Below, piece by piece: positions 1 to 7,127 of a DNA stretch of 15,142 nucleotides; the stretch's first letter is position 1, and each line of letters opens with the position of its first letter. The notes below the pieces were generated by a model. It saw nothing but the letters and a program-made list of their open reading frames with translations, had not been told where the DNA came from and did no database searches. Origin of the DNA: Clostridiales bacterium (GTDB taxonomy: Bacteria; Bacillota; Clostridia; Clostridiales; Caloramatoraceae); contig JAOAFH010000013.1 in the NCBI GenBank assembly GCA_026416355.1, positions 1-15,142 of the forward strand. The letters are read 5' to 3'. The translations under genes and the position numbers were made by a program.

Positions 1-468
1 CCTAGAATGTCTATATAAGAAAACAGAGCACATAACAGTCTACCTAGCACCAACATAGATAGTTTATTACCCAACTACAATCTTTCGACTGCAATAGAGC
101 AGTTCGCCACCTAAGCTGATGGTTCGTTCGACTATAATAGATATCTACCCAGCTATACATAACCTCTCGGCTATATATAACCGAAAATCGTTTAGGCCTC
201 AAACGAAATCCCAATACCCACCATAGTCTTAGCTCGACCTTTTAGGATAGATTGGAATCATATTATAATCATATTATGAATATACGACTATAATATAACT
301 TTTCTCAACCCTAAAAAATCTTCCCGCTGACTATATATAAGCCTTGAAAGACCTATATATAATCGTTGGCCGACCCATATGCACCCCTGCCAAAGAGCAC
401 ATATGAATCTTGGCTCAACTGTTATATACCCTTCACTATTATTAATGCCCCAAAATAAATTTAAATAT
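1..468 (-). ncRNA. Large structured non-coding RNA (candidate), family not assigned
   Basis: No long open frame lies here, and the segment is visibly richer in G+C than its A/T-rich flank. Read on the minus strand it folds almost throughout. A 14-bp closing stem joins 418-431 to 26-39. Inside are 400-409/372-381 (10 bp), 350-364/329-343 (15 bp, 6-nt loop), 309-320/236-247 (12 bp) capped by 282-300/256-274 (19 bp, 7-nt loop), and 213-228/130-145 (16 bp) enclosing hairpins at 188-206 and 167-184. Smaller hairpins sit at 107-122, 88-103 and 59-78. The long stems contain G-U pairs that would be A-C mismatches on the plus strand, so the RNA is read from minus. A TATAAT on minus (476-481) would start it near 468; the 3' end may lie beyond position 1. 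Size and complexity recall OLE, ROOL or GOLLD classes, but I cannot assign one. Confidence 0.8.
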
Positions 469-475
469 ACATGTA

Positions 476-481
476 ATTATA
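476..481 (-). promoter_or_regulatory. Possible -10 box of the large minus-strand RNA
   Basis: The minus strand reads TATAAT here, about 45 nt upstream of the closing stem of the structured RNA, placing a start near 468. No good -35 is seen at the right distance, so this is a weak call. Confidence 0.35.
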
Positions 482-530
482 AAAAAAATAAAAATGCAAA
501 TAATAAAAAAAGAAAATAATGCTTGCTTTT

Positions 531-560
531 TTTACAGATTACACATAATATTAATATATT
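531..560 (+). promoter_or_regulatory. Probable sigma-A promoter of the DEAD-box helicase gene
   Basis: TTTACA (531-536) and TATATT (555-560) are spaced 18 bp apart, giving a short leader before the ribosome site AAGGTGG at 572-578 and the ATG at 585. The promoter is divergent from the structured RNA on the other strand. Confidence 0.4.
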
Positions 561-584
561 GAACAAATAAAAAGGTGGTATAAT

Positions 585-2156
585 ATGACAACATTAAAAT
601 TTAATGAATTAAACTTATCAAAGGAACTATTAAAGGCTATAGCAGATTTAGGCTATGAAGAGGCAACACCTATTCAAAGCCAAGCAATCCCTGTAGTTTT
701 AGAAGGACACGATGTAATAGGTCAAGCACAAACAGGAACTGGAAAGACAGCAGCCTTTTCTATACCTGTACTTGAAAAAATAGATTCATCTAAAAAAGTA
801 ATTCAAGCACTGATACTATGCCCAACTAGAGAATTAGCAATTCAAGTTAGTGAAGAAATAAAAAAGCTATCAGCATATAAAAAGGGAATAAATGCACTTC
901 CTATATATGGTGGTCAATCAATAGAAAGACAACTTCAATCCCTTAAAAAGGGTGTTAATATTGTAATTGGTACACCTGGTAGAGTAATTGACCATATTAA
1001 CAGAGGAACAATAAAGCTAGAAAATTTAAAGATGATAGTGTTAGATGAAGCAGATGAAATGCTTAATATGGGATTTATTGAAGACATTGAATTTATACTA
1101 CAAAAATCTCCAGAGACAAGGCAGACTTTGTTATTCTCAGCTACAATGCCAAAACCAATCCTTGAGCTTACTAAAAAGTATCAAAAGAATCCTAAGATAG
1201 TTAAGGTAGTTCAAAAGGAACTAACAGTTCCACTAATTGAGCAAACATATTTTGAAGTTCGTGAAGCAGATAAAATAGAAGTTTTATCAAGACTTTTAGA
1301 TTTACATAATCCAAAGCTATCTTTAGTATTTTGTAACACTAAAAAGAAGGTTGATGATGTATCTTTAAGCCTTCAAGCAAGAGGATATCTAGCAGATGGT
1401 CTACATGGTGACCTAAAGCAGCTTCAAAGAGATAAGGTAATGCAAAAGTTTAGAAATGGTCTTATTGAGATACTTGTTGCAACTGATGTTGCTGCAAGGG
1501 GAATAGATGTTGAAAATGTAGAAATGGTTTTCAACTACGATGTTCCACAGGACATTGAAAACTACGTCCATAGAATTGGAAGAACAGGAAGAGCAGGGCG
1601 TGAAGGAAAGGCATTTACATTTATATCTGGTAGAGAAATTTATAAGCTAAAGGATATACAAAGATATACTAAAACAAAAATAAAGTTAGGCAAAATTCCT
1701 ACAATAAATGATGTTGAAGAAAGAAAGATTTCACTTTTAATAGACAATATCAAAGAAGTAATAAATGAAGGTGGACTTGAAAAATATACAGATATAGTAG
1801 AGAGAATTGTAGGGGATGAATATACTTCATTAGATATCGCATCAGCTCTTTTAAAAATGACAATGAAGCTAGATACAAGAGATGAAGAAGAAGTTCAAGA
1901 AATTGAAAATGAACAAGAAATGACTAGATTATTTATTAATGTTGGTAAAAATCAAAGGATTTCTCCAAGAGATATTGTTGGAGCTATTGCAGATAAAGTT
2001 AGAATACCAGGAGATTTAATAGGAAGCATAGACATATTTGATAAATTTTCATTTGTTGAAGTTCCAAGGGAATACGCTAAGGAAGTTATGAAGATAATGA
2101 ATGAAAATACTATAAAAGGTAAAAAAGTTAATATTGAGATAGCCAAGAAAAAATAA
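585..2156 (+). CDS. deaD: DEAD-box ATP-dependent RNA helicase with DbpA-type RNA-binding domain
   Basis: This 523-residue protein is an ATP-dependent RNA helicase of the DeaD/CshA/DbpA group, cytoplasmic, acting in ribosome assembly, mRNA decay or cold adaptation. Visible motifs are the Q motif (about 24-36, with TPIQ), motif I AQTGTGKT (48-55), PTRELA, TPGR, DEAD (154-157), SAT (185-187), ARGID and HRIGRTGR (329-336). Residues from about 448 to the end match the DbpA RNA-binding fold (start TRLFINVGK), which in Bacillus YxiN and E. coli DbpA recognises 23S rRNA; DeaD/CsdA proteins carry a related domain. The start is supported by AAGGTGG 7 bases upstream. No clear terminator follows before the zinc-ribbon gene. 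The helicase assignment is firm; the choice between deaD, cshA and dbpA names is not. Confidence 0.95.
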   Translation: MTTLKFNELNLSKELLKAIADLGYEEATPIQSQAIPVVLEGHDVIGQAQTGTGKTAAFSIPVLEKIDSSKKVIQALILCPTRELAIQVSEEIKKLSAYKKGINALPIYGGQSIERQLQSLKKGVNIVIGTPGRVIDHINRGTIKLENLKMIVLDEADEMLNMGFIEDIEFILQKSPETRQTLLFSATMPKPILELTKKYQKNPKIVKVVQKELTVPLIEQTYFEVREADKIEVLSRLLDLHNPKLSLVFCNTKKKVDDVSLSLQARGYLADGLHGDLKQLQRDKVMQKFRNGLIEILVATDVAARGIDVENVEMVFNYDVPQDIENYVHRIGRTGRAGREGKAFTFISGREIYKLKDIQRYTKTKIKLGKIPTINDVEERKISLLIDNIKEVINEGGLEKYTDIVERIVGDEYTSLDIASALLKMTMKLDTRDEEEVQEIENEQEMTRLFINVGKNQRISPRDIVGAIADKVRIPGDLIGSIDIFDKFSFVEVPREYAKEVMKIMNENTIKGKKVNIEIAKKK

Positions 2157-2168
2157 TTAATAATATAC

Positions 2169-2196
2169 TTGCATAAAATGCTGAATTGTGTTATAG
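2169..2196 (+). promoter_or_regulatory. Probable promoter and long leader of the small zinc-ribbon gene
   Basis: TTGCAT (2169-2174) and TTATAG (2191-2196, preceded by TGTG) are 16 bp apart. A start near 2203 leaves a leader of about 93 nt before the ATG at 2297. In it, bases 2232-2237 can pair with 2278-2283, next to the AGGAGG ribosome site (2282-2287), so the leader could affect translation. This is inference from sequence only. Confidence 0.4.
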
Positions 2197-2296
2197 TTAT
2201 AAAGTACCCAAAAGACAGTTCAACATTCTAACTAAAAGTAGTCGGATTGTTGTTCGTAGTCTTAGGAAAATGGTTATTTTTAGGAGGAATGTTGAA

Positions 2297-2458
2297 ATGG
2301 CAGACAAGAACTTAACATGTATGGATTGTGGAAAGGAATTCGTTTTCACAGAAGGAGAACAACAATTCTACGCTGAAAAGGGATTCGAAAACGAACCAAA
2401 GAGATGTCCAGAATGTAGAAAAGCTAGAAAGCAACAAAAGAGAAACTTCAATAGATAA
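2297..2458 (+). CDS. Small zinc-ribbon domain protein (53 aa)
   Basis: The protein begins MADKNLTCMDCGKEF and carries two Cys pairs, CMDC near residues 8-11 and CPEC near 38-41, followed by a basic tail (RKARKQQKR). This is the layout of the probable zinc-ribbon family common in Clostridia (zf-trcl type); function is unknown, although zinc binding and nucleic-acid contact are likely. The frame stays open upstream to an ATG at 2186, but AGGAGG at 2282-2287 followed 9 bases later by ATG at 2297 fixes the short start, and the upstream part is unlike the family. It lies just downstream of the helicase, has its own likely promoter and long leader, and ends in a strong terminator. Confidence 0.85.
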   Translation: MADKNLTCMDCGKEFVFTEGEQQFYAEKGFENEPKRCPECRKARKQQKRNFNR

Positions 2459-2465
2459 GAAGTTT

Positions 2466-2500
2466 AAAGCAGCGATAAGCTGCTTTTATTTTTGTCTTTT
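2466..2500 (+). terminator. Rho-independent terminator after the zinc-ribbon gene
   Basis: An 8-bp stem (2466-2473 with 2479-2486, loop GATAA) is followed by a T-rich run. Confidence 0.85.
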
Positions 2501-2504
2501 AATA

Positions 2505-2532
2505 TTGACAAATAATATTTATATGATAAAAT
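2505..2532 (+). promoter_or_regulatory. Near-consensus sigma-A promoter with no gene behind it
   Basis: TTGACA (2505-2510) and TAAAAT (2527-2532) are 16 bp apart, the best match to the housekeeping consensus in this part of the window. Transcription would begin near 2539 and run into the terminator at 2603-2635. No open frame of note lies between. Confidence 0.65.
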
Positions 2533-2538
2533 GTTATT

Positions 2539-2635
2539 AAAGAAAATAATTATCGATAGATAATGATTTTAAAATATCCCCCAACACCATAAAGATCCTC
2601 CCAAAAATAGGCTGCAAAGCAGCCTATTTTTATTA
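2539..2635 (+). ncRNA. Candidate small regulatory RNA (about 95 nt)
   Basis: The interval runs from a predicted start just after a strong promoter to a 13-bp terminator hairpin. It begins with a 6-bp hairpin (2549-2554 with 2559-2564, loop GATA). It then has an apparently unpaired stretch with two C-rich tracts, ATCCCCC (2576-2582) and CCTCCC (2597-2602). C runs are rare in this genome, and CCTCC is complementary to Shine-Dalgarno sequences, as in the UCCC motif of RsaE-type small RNAs. Promoter, body and terminator are seen; the existence and targets of the RNA are inferred. Confidence 0.55.
2603..2635. terminator. Bidirectional terminator
   Basis: A 13-bp perfect stem (2603-2615 with 2619-2631, loop AAA) has A/T runs on both sides. 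It can end the candidate small RNA on plus and the 78-residue gene on minus, whose stop codon starts 2 bases away. Confidence 0.85.
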
Positions 2636-2869
2636 TTTAATGCTATTTATTTTCTTCCTTAAGCTAGGTTCAATTGTTCCTGTATCAATATTTTTTATAT
2701 TATATTCAGGATGTTTAAAATTACATGGTCTTCCTTCACAATAGGATTCAGTCATTTTATCTACTGTTGGAGCCATGTCTGTTGCATTAGGATTAATTGA
2801 AGTTGTATTTATAGTTGGATACATATCTGTTGCATTTGGATCAAATATATTTTTTTTGTTTTTGTTCAT
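2633..2869 (-). CDS. Uncharacterised 78-aa protein with an internal duplication
   Basis: I do not recognise this family. The protein is hydrophilic, with no signal peptide or membrane segment. Its first half holds two near-copies of one unit, DPNATDMYPTI (residues 10-20) and NPNATDMAPTV (26-36), followed by YCEGRPCNFKHPE with Cys44, Cys49 and His53, which could bind metal or form a disulfide. The start ATG (2869-2867) has a good ribosome site on minus (GGAGGTG, plus positions 2875-2881). A terminator hairpin follows directly. No confident promoter was found. It is divergent from the diguanylate cyclase gene. The strong ribosome site and terminator argue for a real gene; the role is unknown. 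Confidence 0.75.
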   Translation of the reverse strand: MNKNKKNIFDPNATDMYPTINTTSINPNATDMAPTVDKMTESYCEGRPCNFKHPEYNIKNIDTGTIEPSLRKKINSIK

Positions 2870-2986
2870 AAAAACACCTCCATTATTAGTATCAAAGAAG
2901 GAATATAAAAAAATACGTAGAAATATATAGTATATACATTTTAAAAGATTGTAATATTAATAAATATATAAAATTTTTTGAAATAG

Positions 2987-2997
2987 TATGGTATAAT
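2987..2997 (+). promoter_or_regulatory. Probable extended -10 promoter of the diguanylate cyclase gene
   Basis: The sequence TATGGTATAAT contains a TG-N-TATAAT extended -10 box (TATAAT at 2992-2997), with no clear -35. The leader would be about 65 nt. Confidence 0.45.
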
Positions 2998-3069
2998 TAA
3001 AGTGGTGAATGCAATAAAAAACAATAGATAATGTATTTATGTTACACTGAAAGATTAGGAGGAGTTTAT

Positions 3070-4167
3070 TTGAGGGATTTTTTTATTTTATTATCCTTCT
3101 TCTTAAGCATAATGCTTTTTTTAATGCACAAACGTTATATTAAATCGAAGCAAAAGTTTCAAAGAGAGGTAGACTTAAATTCATTATTAATTGAAATATC
3201 AAAGGAATTTACTGCTTATAAGGATAAATATAAGCTTCTTAAAAAAATACTTATTGATACTTTAAAGATAATTAACGAGGGTGAGGCAGGAAGTATTCTT
3301 TTATACAATAAAGAAAAAGATTATATGGAATTTGTTGCAGCTATAGGTTATGACATTGATGAGCTGAAAAAAATAAAATTAAAGAAAGAGGAACTATTTC
3401 TTTATAAGTTAAATAAATTACAAGCGCCAGATATAATTAGGAATCCAAGAATATTTGATAAAGAGTATATAGATAATGAAAAATTTGAAATGCTTGAAGA
3501 GATGAATGCATTAGATTTAATGGCTACATTAAGTGTACCTATTTATATAGATGGAGAGTTTTATGGAATTATTAATATAGATAACAAGAATGATTACAAT
3601 GCATTTAGTAATAAAGATATAGAGCTAATTGATTTTATTGTTAAGCATCTAGAGATATCAATAAAGAATGCTATTTTACTTGATGAATTAAATTATGCTC
3701 TTAGGGTGGATAAGCTTACAGATGTTTATAACAGAAGATATTTTGAAGAAATATTAGAAAAAGAGATTAAGAAGGCGCAAAGATATAACAGTAAATTTAG
3801 TTTGATTTTTATTGATTTAGATGATTTTAAAGTTATAAATGACACACAAGGACATAAAATGGGTGATTGTGTTTTAAGATATTTTGCAAACGTACTCAAA
3901 GCGAATTTAAGGGACACAGATGTAATAGCAAGATTAGGTGGGGATGAATTTGTTTTGATTTTACACAATGCAGATGAAAATCAAGCACATGGGAAGATGG
4001 GATATATTAAAAACTATTTAATAGAAAATCCTTTAAATGATATAGTGATAGATTTTAGCTATGGCATATGTGAATACGAAGATGGAATTACAATAGATGA
4101 AATATTAACACTAGCAGATAACAGGATGTATGAGGATAAAAAATTTAGAAAAATAAATGTTTTTTGA
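3070..4167 (+). CDS. Membrane-anchored GAF-GGDEF diguanylate cyclase
   Basis: The product makes cyclic di-GMP from two GTP. One membrane segment near residues 3-20 is followed by a GAF-like sensor domain (about 45-205) and a C-terminal GGDEF domain. The GGDEF motif is intact at residues 290-294, and RDTD at 281-284 sits exactly five residues ahead of it, the position of the inhibitory I-site, so an active and product-inhibited enzyme is expected. The frame is open from an ATG at 3031, but AGGAGGAG (3057-3064) stands 5 bases before a TTG at 3070, giving 365 residues that begin just before the membrane helix; I prefer that start. It is a single-gene unit ended by a terminator. The ligand of the GAF domain cannot be read from the sequence. 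Confidence 0.93.
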   Translation: MRDFFILLSFFLSIMLFLMHKRYIKSKQKFQREVDLNSLLIEISKEFTAYKDKYKLLKKILIDTLKIINEGEAGSILLYNKEKDYMEFVAAIGYDIDELKKIKLKKEELFLYKLNKLQAPDIIRNPRIFDKEYIDNEKFEMLEEMNALDLMATLSVPIYIDGEFYGIINIDNKNDYNAFSNKDIELIDFIVKHLEISIKNAILLDELNYALRVDKLTDVYNRRYFEEILEKEIKKAQRYNSKFSLIFIDLDDFKVINDTQGHKMGDCVLRYFANVLKANLRDTDVIARLGGDEFVLILHNADENQAHGKMGYIKNYLIENPLNDIVIDFSYGICEYEDGITIDEILTLADNRMYEDKKFRKINVF

Positions 4168-4234
4168 GTTAAAAGTGCTTAAAGTATAAAAAATTTAAAT
4201 ATATTATAAATAATAATTTGTGATTTGAAAATAA

Positions 4235-4276
4235 AGGCCATGACACAAGTAGATATTGTTCATGGCTTATTTTTAT
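4235..4276 (+). terminator. Rho-independent terminator after the diguanylate cyclase gene
   Basis: A 9-bp stem with one G-U (4235-4243 with 4260-4268), extended by four inner pairs past a bulged C, is followed by a T-rich run. Confidence 0.75.
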
Positions 4277-4311
4277 ATATTTAAAAAATTTCTAATTTAG
4301 ATTAATTATGT

Positions 4312-4341
4312 TGCAACAAAAGTTTTATTTAAATCGTCTAA
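4312..4341 (+). promoter_or_regulatory. ECF-type promoter of the sigma factor operon (autoregulation likely)
   Basis: TGCAACA (4312-4318) and CGTCTAA (4335-4341) resemble the TGAAAC / CGTC boxes used by Bacillus SigM/SigV/SigW-type ECF sigma factors, with 17 bases between TGCAAC and CGTC. The position just upstream of an ECF sigma gene suggests that the sigma factor transcribes its own operon. Confidence 0.6.
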
Positions 4342-4362
4342 TGGGGGAAGGGAGGAAAAGTT

Positions 4363-4884
4363 GTGGCCACAATTAACAAAGATAAACTAATAGAAGAGCT
4401 AATAGAAAGATTTGGTGATGATATACTTAGAATTTGCTATTTATATACCAAAGATTATTCTCAGGCAGAGGATTTATTTCAAGAGGTTTTTATAAAGGTA
4501 TATAAAAATATTGATAGTTTTAATAATCAATGTGAAGTATCAACATGGGTTACTAGAATTGCAATAAACACATGCAAAGATTATTTAAAAAGTGCATGGA
4601 TAAAAAGAAATATACTTTTTTGGAGTGTAGAAGAAGGAGAAAAAAACACTAATACAGAAAATGAGGTACTTAATGATATAGAGAAGGACTACATATTAAG
4701 TTCCGTTTTAAATTTGCCCTCAAAATATAGGGAAGTTATTTATTTTTATTACTACAAGGACTTAAAAACAAAGGAGATAGCAGCAGTTTTAAAGCTAAAG
4801 GAATCGGTTGTAAGAAGCAGGCTAATGAGGGCAAGAGAGATACTTAAAAAGGAACTTAAGGAGGGATTAGCCTATGAAGAATGA
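4363..4884 (+). CDS. ECF-subfamily RNA polymerase sigma factor
   Basis: This 173-residue protein has the two-domain ECF layout. Region 2 lies at about 11-78, with the AEDLFQEVFIKVYKNI core-binding helix and the STWVTRIAINTCKDYLK promoter-melting helix. Region 4 lies at about 110-165, with LPSKYREVIYFYYY and a helix-turn-helix ending SVVRSRLMRARE. It directs RNA polymerase to a small stress regulon. The start is GTG with an AAGGGAGG site 7 bases upstream. The 3' end overlaps the next gene by 11 bases, so the two are translationally coupled, as is usual for a sigma factor and its anti-sigma partner. Closest known relatives are the SigV/SigW-like ECF factors of Firmicutes; the inducing signal is unknown. 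Confidence 0.95.
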   Translation: MATINKDKLIEELIERFGDDILRICYLYTKDYSQAEDLFQEVFIKVYKNIDSFNNQCEVSTWVTRIAINTCKDYLKSAWIKRNILFWSVEEGEKNTNTENEVLNDIEKDYILSSVLNLPSKYREVIYFYYYKDLKTKEIAAVLKLKESVVRSRLMRAREILKKELKEGLAYEE

Positions 4885-6910
4885 TTTTAGATTAAGATTT
4901 AGAAAGTTTGACAATATAAGGGCTAGTAATGAGCTAAAGATAAAAACATTAAGTAGAATAAAAAATGAAAGTAAAGGAGTGAGGGTTATGAAAGGTAAGT
5001 GGGCAGCTTCTATTGCAACGCTAATTATTTCGGTATTTGCATTGACATATGTGTATTCAACTTGGGGAGTTAATAATAAAAACATGGTTACAAACGATAA
5101 ATATGAATTGGTAGCAGTAAATAGCAAACGAGAGCTAATCTCTATGCTAAACAAAAAATATAGGGAACAAAATGGAGGGTTTAGATTATTTGGAGCATTA
5201 GAAGGTACAAAAAAAGAGGCGGCTGCTGATACCGCACAAAATCACTCAAATACAAATGTTCAGGTAGAGGGCATAGATGAATCGGATATAGTTAAAACAG
5301 ATGGCAAATATTTATATGTAATTAATAGAGTGAAAAATGAGTTTAATATTTTAACAGCTGATAAAACACCTAAAAATGTATATAAATTAAGTGGAAAGGA
5401 TTTGTTAAATCAAAAGGATGCAAAGGATTTTAAGGACTATAAAAGAGAAATTTATTTAAATGAAATGTTTTTATATGAAATGGGGGACAAAAAATATTAT
5501 ATTCTTTTATCAACTGTAAATAGATATAAAGATAATCAAGCAATTCCTGAAGGGCCAACATTAAGAGAAAAGATTAGCATCATGCCAATCTACTATGGAG
5601 AACAAACTACACTTGTAAGTATTTTTGAATTTAATAACGAACATCCCAAAATTATAAAACAGTATGAAATATCAGGAAATGTTTTATCAAGTAGATTAAA
5701 GGAAGGAAAAATTTATTTAGTAAGTACAAAGGGATTTGAGTATCATATATTAAAGGAAAATGAAAATGCAATACCTTACTATATTGACTATGGCAATGAT
5801 GTAGTAAAAAAAGAAGTTGATATAAATAATATAAAATATAATAAAAATGATGTACAGCCAATTTATACAATAATAACATCAATTGATATAGATAAATTGC
5901 AACTAGAAAATCAGGTTGTGCTAGGCTATTTTGAAAATATGTATATGTCTCATGATAGTCTGTATTTAACAAAGCTAAAGAGTAGTTATGAAGAAAATAA
6001 AAAATCATCTAATGTAGCAACAGATGTGGCTCCAATTTTCTACTATGATAAGACAGTTGTTTATAAATTTGAGCTTGGGGAAAAGATAGTTTATAAGAAA
6101 TATGCAACAGTAGATGGAATGATTATAAATCAATTTTCTATGGATGAATATGATGGATATTTTAGGATAGCAACAACTGAAAATAAATACAAAGATAATA
6201 AAAACATTACTTCAAGTAGTGTTTATATACTTGATAAAAATATGAATCTTGTAGGAAATATAAAGGATATTGCAAAAGATGAAAGAATATATTCAACTAG
6301 ATTTGTTAAAGACAAATTATATATGGTTACTTTTAAACAAGTAGACCCACTATTTGTTATAGATTTAAAAAATCCAAGAGAACCTAAAATTTTAGGATTA
6401 TTGAAAATTCCAGGTTATAGCACCTACCTTCATCCTTATGATGAAAATAATATAATAGGATTTGGAATGGATACAGGAGAGATGGAGGGAAGAGTTGTAA
6501 ATAAGGGAATGAAGGTTGCTTTATTTGATGTATCTGATGTTAATAAGCCAAAACAAAAGGCTTCAATAGAAATAGGTGGAAAGGGAACATTTTCAGAGTC
6601 TCTTTATAATCATAAGGCATTGGTAGAATATAAGAAATATAATTTATACGCATTTGAAATAAATGAAACTAAATATGATGACTCATATATGTTAGAGTTT
6701 TCAGGACTTTGTTTAATGGAAGTTAAAGATGGCAAAATATCAATTAAAGCAAAAGTAACGCATGATGGTCTTTCAACTTCACAAGAATTTAAATACTATG
6801 GCGGATATAGAGGATTATTTGTAGATGATTTGATGTTTGTAATATCAACTGAAGGAATAAGTGTTATTGATTTAGATACAATGAAGGAAGTGTATAAGGG
6901 AAGGATATAA
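4874..6910 (+). CDS. Membrane-anchored beta-propeller protein, putative anti-sigma factor/sensor
   Basis: The 678-residue product has a short cytoplasmic part (1-42), one membrane helix (about 43-64) and a large extracytoplasmic domain. The outer domain matches the secreted C-terminal beta-propeller family (COG4880 type), whose hallmark VEGIDESDIVKTDGKYLYVI is at residues 131-150. The cytoplasmic segment, with RASNELKIKTLSRIK (16-30), resembles the N-terminal sigma-binding part of Firmicute anti-sigma proteins such as those with DUF4179. Its overlap with the ECF sigma gene supports an anti-sigma role with the propeller as sensor; this is inference, not shown. The start ATG is within the sigma gene, preceded by AAGGAGGG. 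The stop codon directly abuts the 5' end of the inverted-repeat element at 6911. Confidence 0.9.
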   Translation: MKNDFRLRFRKFDNIRASNELKIKTLSRIKNESKGVRVMKGKWAASIATLIISVFALTYVYSTWGVNNKNMVTNDKYELVAVNSKRELISMLNKKYREQNGGFRLFGALEGTKKEAAADTAQNHSNTNVQVEGIDESDIVKTDGKYLYVINRVKNEFNILTADKTPKNVYKLSGKDLLNQKDAKDFKDYKREIYLNEMFLYEMGDKKYYILLSTVNRYKDNQAIPEGPTLREKISIMPIYYGEQTTLVSIFEFNNEHPKIIKQYEISGNVLSSRLKEGKIYLVSTKGFEYHILKENENAIPYYIDYGNDVVKKEVDINNIKYNKNDVQPIYTIITSIDIDKLQLENQVVLGYFENMYMSHDSLYLTKLKSSYEENKKSSNVATDVAPIFYYDKTVVYKFELGEKIVYKKYATVDGMIINQFSMDEYDGYFRIATTENKYKDNKNITSSSVYILDKNMNLVGNIKDIAKDERIYSTRFVKDKLYMVTFKQVDPLFVIDLKNPREPKILGLLKIPGYSTYLHPYDENNIIGFGMDTGEMEGRVVNKGMKVALFDVSDVNKPKQKASIEIGGKGTFSESLYNHKALVEYKKYNLYAFEINETKYDDSYMLEFSGLCLMEVKDGKISIKAKVTHDGLSTSQEFKYYGGYRGLFVDDLMFVISTEGISVIDLDTMKEVYKGRI

Positions 6911-7123
6911 GGCTGTCGCACTATCCCTTTAACATAAGAGCCATTAACAATTATGAAATATATGATATTTTGATAAGAACCTCTAAGATTTTACGTTTAA
7001 CTGCACTATAATTAACATTAACTAAGCCCCATGGTGGATTTACTTTAGCATCAGTTCATTACGCTAAGTAATTCTATGCTTTTCAAAATCCACTCATGGG
7101 GCTTTTAATAATGTGCGACAGCC
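6911..7123. mobile_element. MITE-like non-coding element with 11-bp inverted ends
   Basis: The ends GGCTGTCGCAC (6911-6921) and its exact inverse (7113-7123) bracket 213 bp without a usable reading frame. GGCTGTCGCA-type ends are, from memory, seen in Firmicute insertion sequences of the IS1182-like kind, so this may be a small non-autonomous derivative. Inside is a long hairpin, 7024-7041 with 7086-7104 (18 bp, one bulged T). No clear target duplication is visible. The element starts on the base after the stop codon of the beta-propeller gene. Confidence 0.5.
7024..7109 (+). terminator. Long hairpin, likely terminator of the sigma/beta-propeller operon
   Basis: An 18-bp stem (7024-7041 with 7086-7104) with a 44-nt loop is followed by CTTTTAATAAT. 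The outer inverted repeat is itself followed by CTTTTT (7124-7129), so both nested structures could stop transcription. Confidence 0.5.
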
Positions 7124-7127
7124 CTTT

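Noticed and set aside
121..145. GGTTCG-containing stretch resembling a tRNA T-arm on plus
   Set aside because: No acceptor, D or anticodon arm can be built around it; the bases pair better in the minus-strand RNA.
2186..2296. N-terminal extension of the zinc-ribbon gene from an ATG at 2186
   Set aside because: No ribosome site, covers the likely promoter and leader, and the added residues are unlike the family; AGGAGG before 2297 decides the start.
2328..2540. 70-codon plus-strand frame overlapping the zinc-ribbon gene
   Set aside because: No ribosome site, runs through the terminator; a shadow of the real gene.
3031..3069. ATG start of the diguanylate cyclase at 3031
   Set aside because: No ribosome site ahead of it; AGGAGGAG lies inside this stretch, five bases before the TTG at 3070.
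5652..6008. 118-codon minus-strand frame inside the beta-propeller gene
   Set aside because: Tyr/Leu-rich translation typical of antisense A/T-rich coding sequence, no ribosome site.
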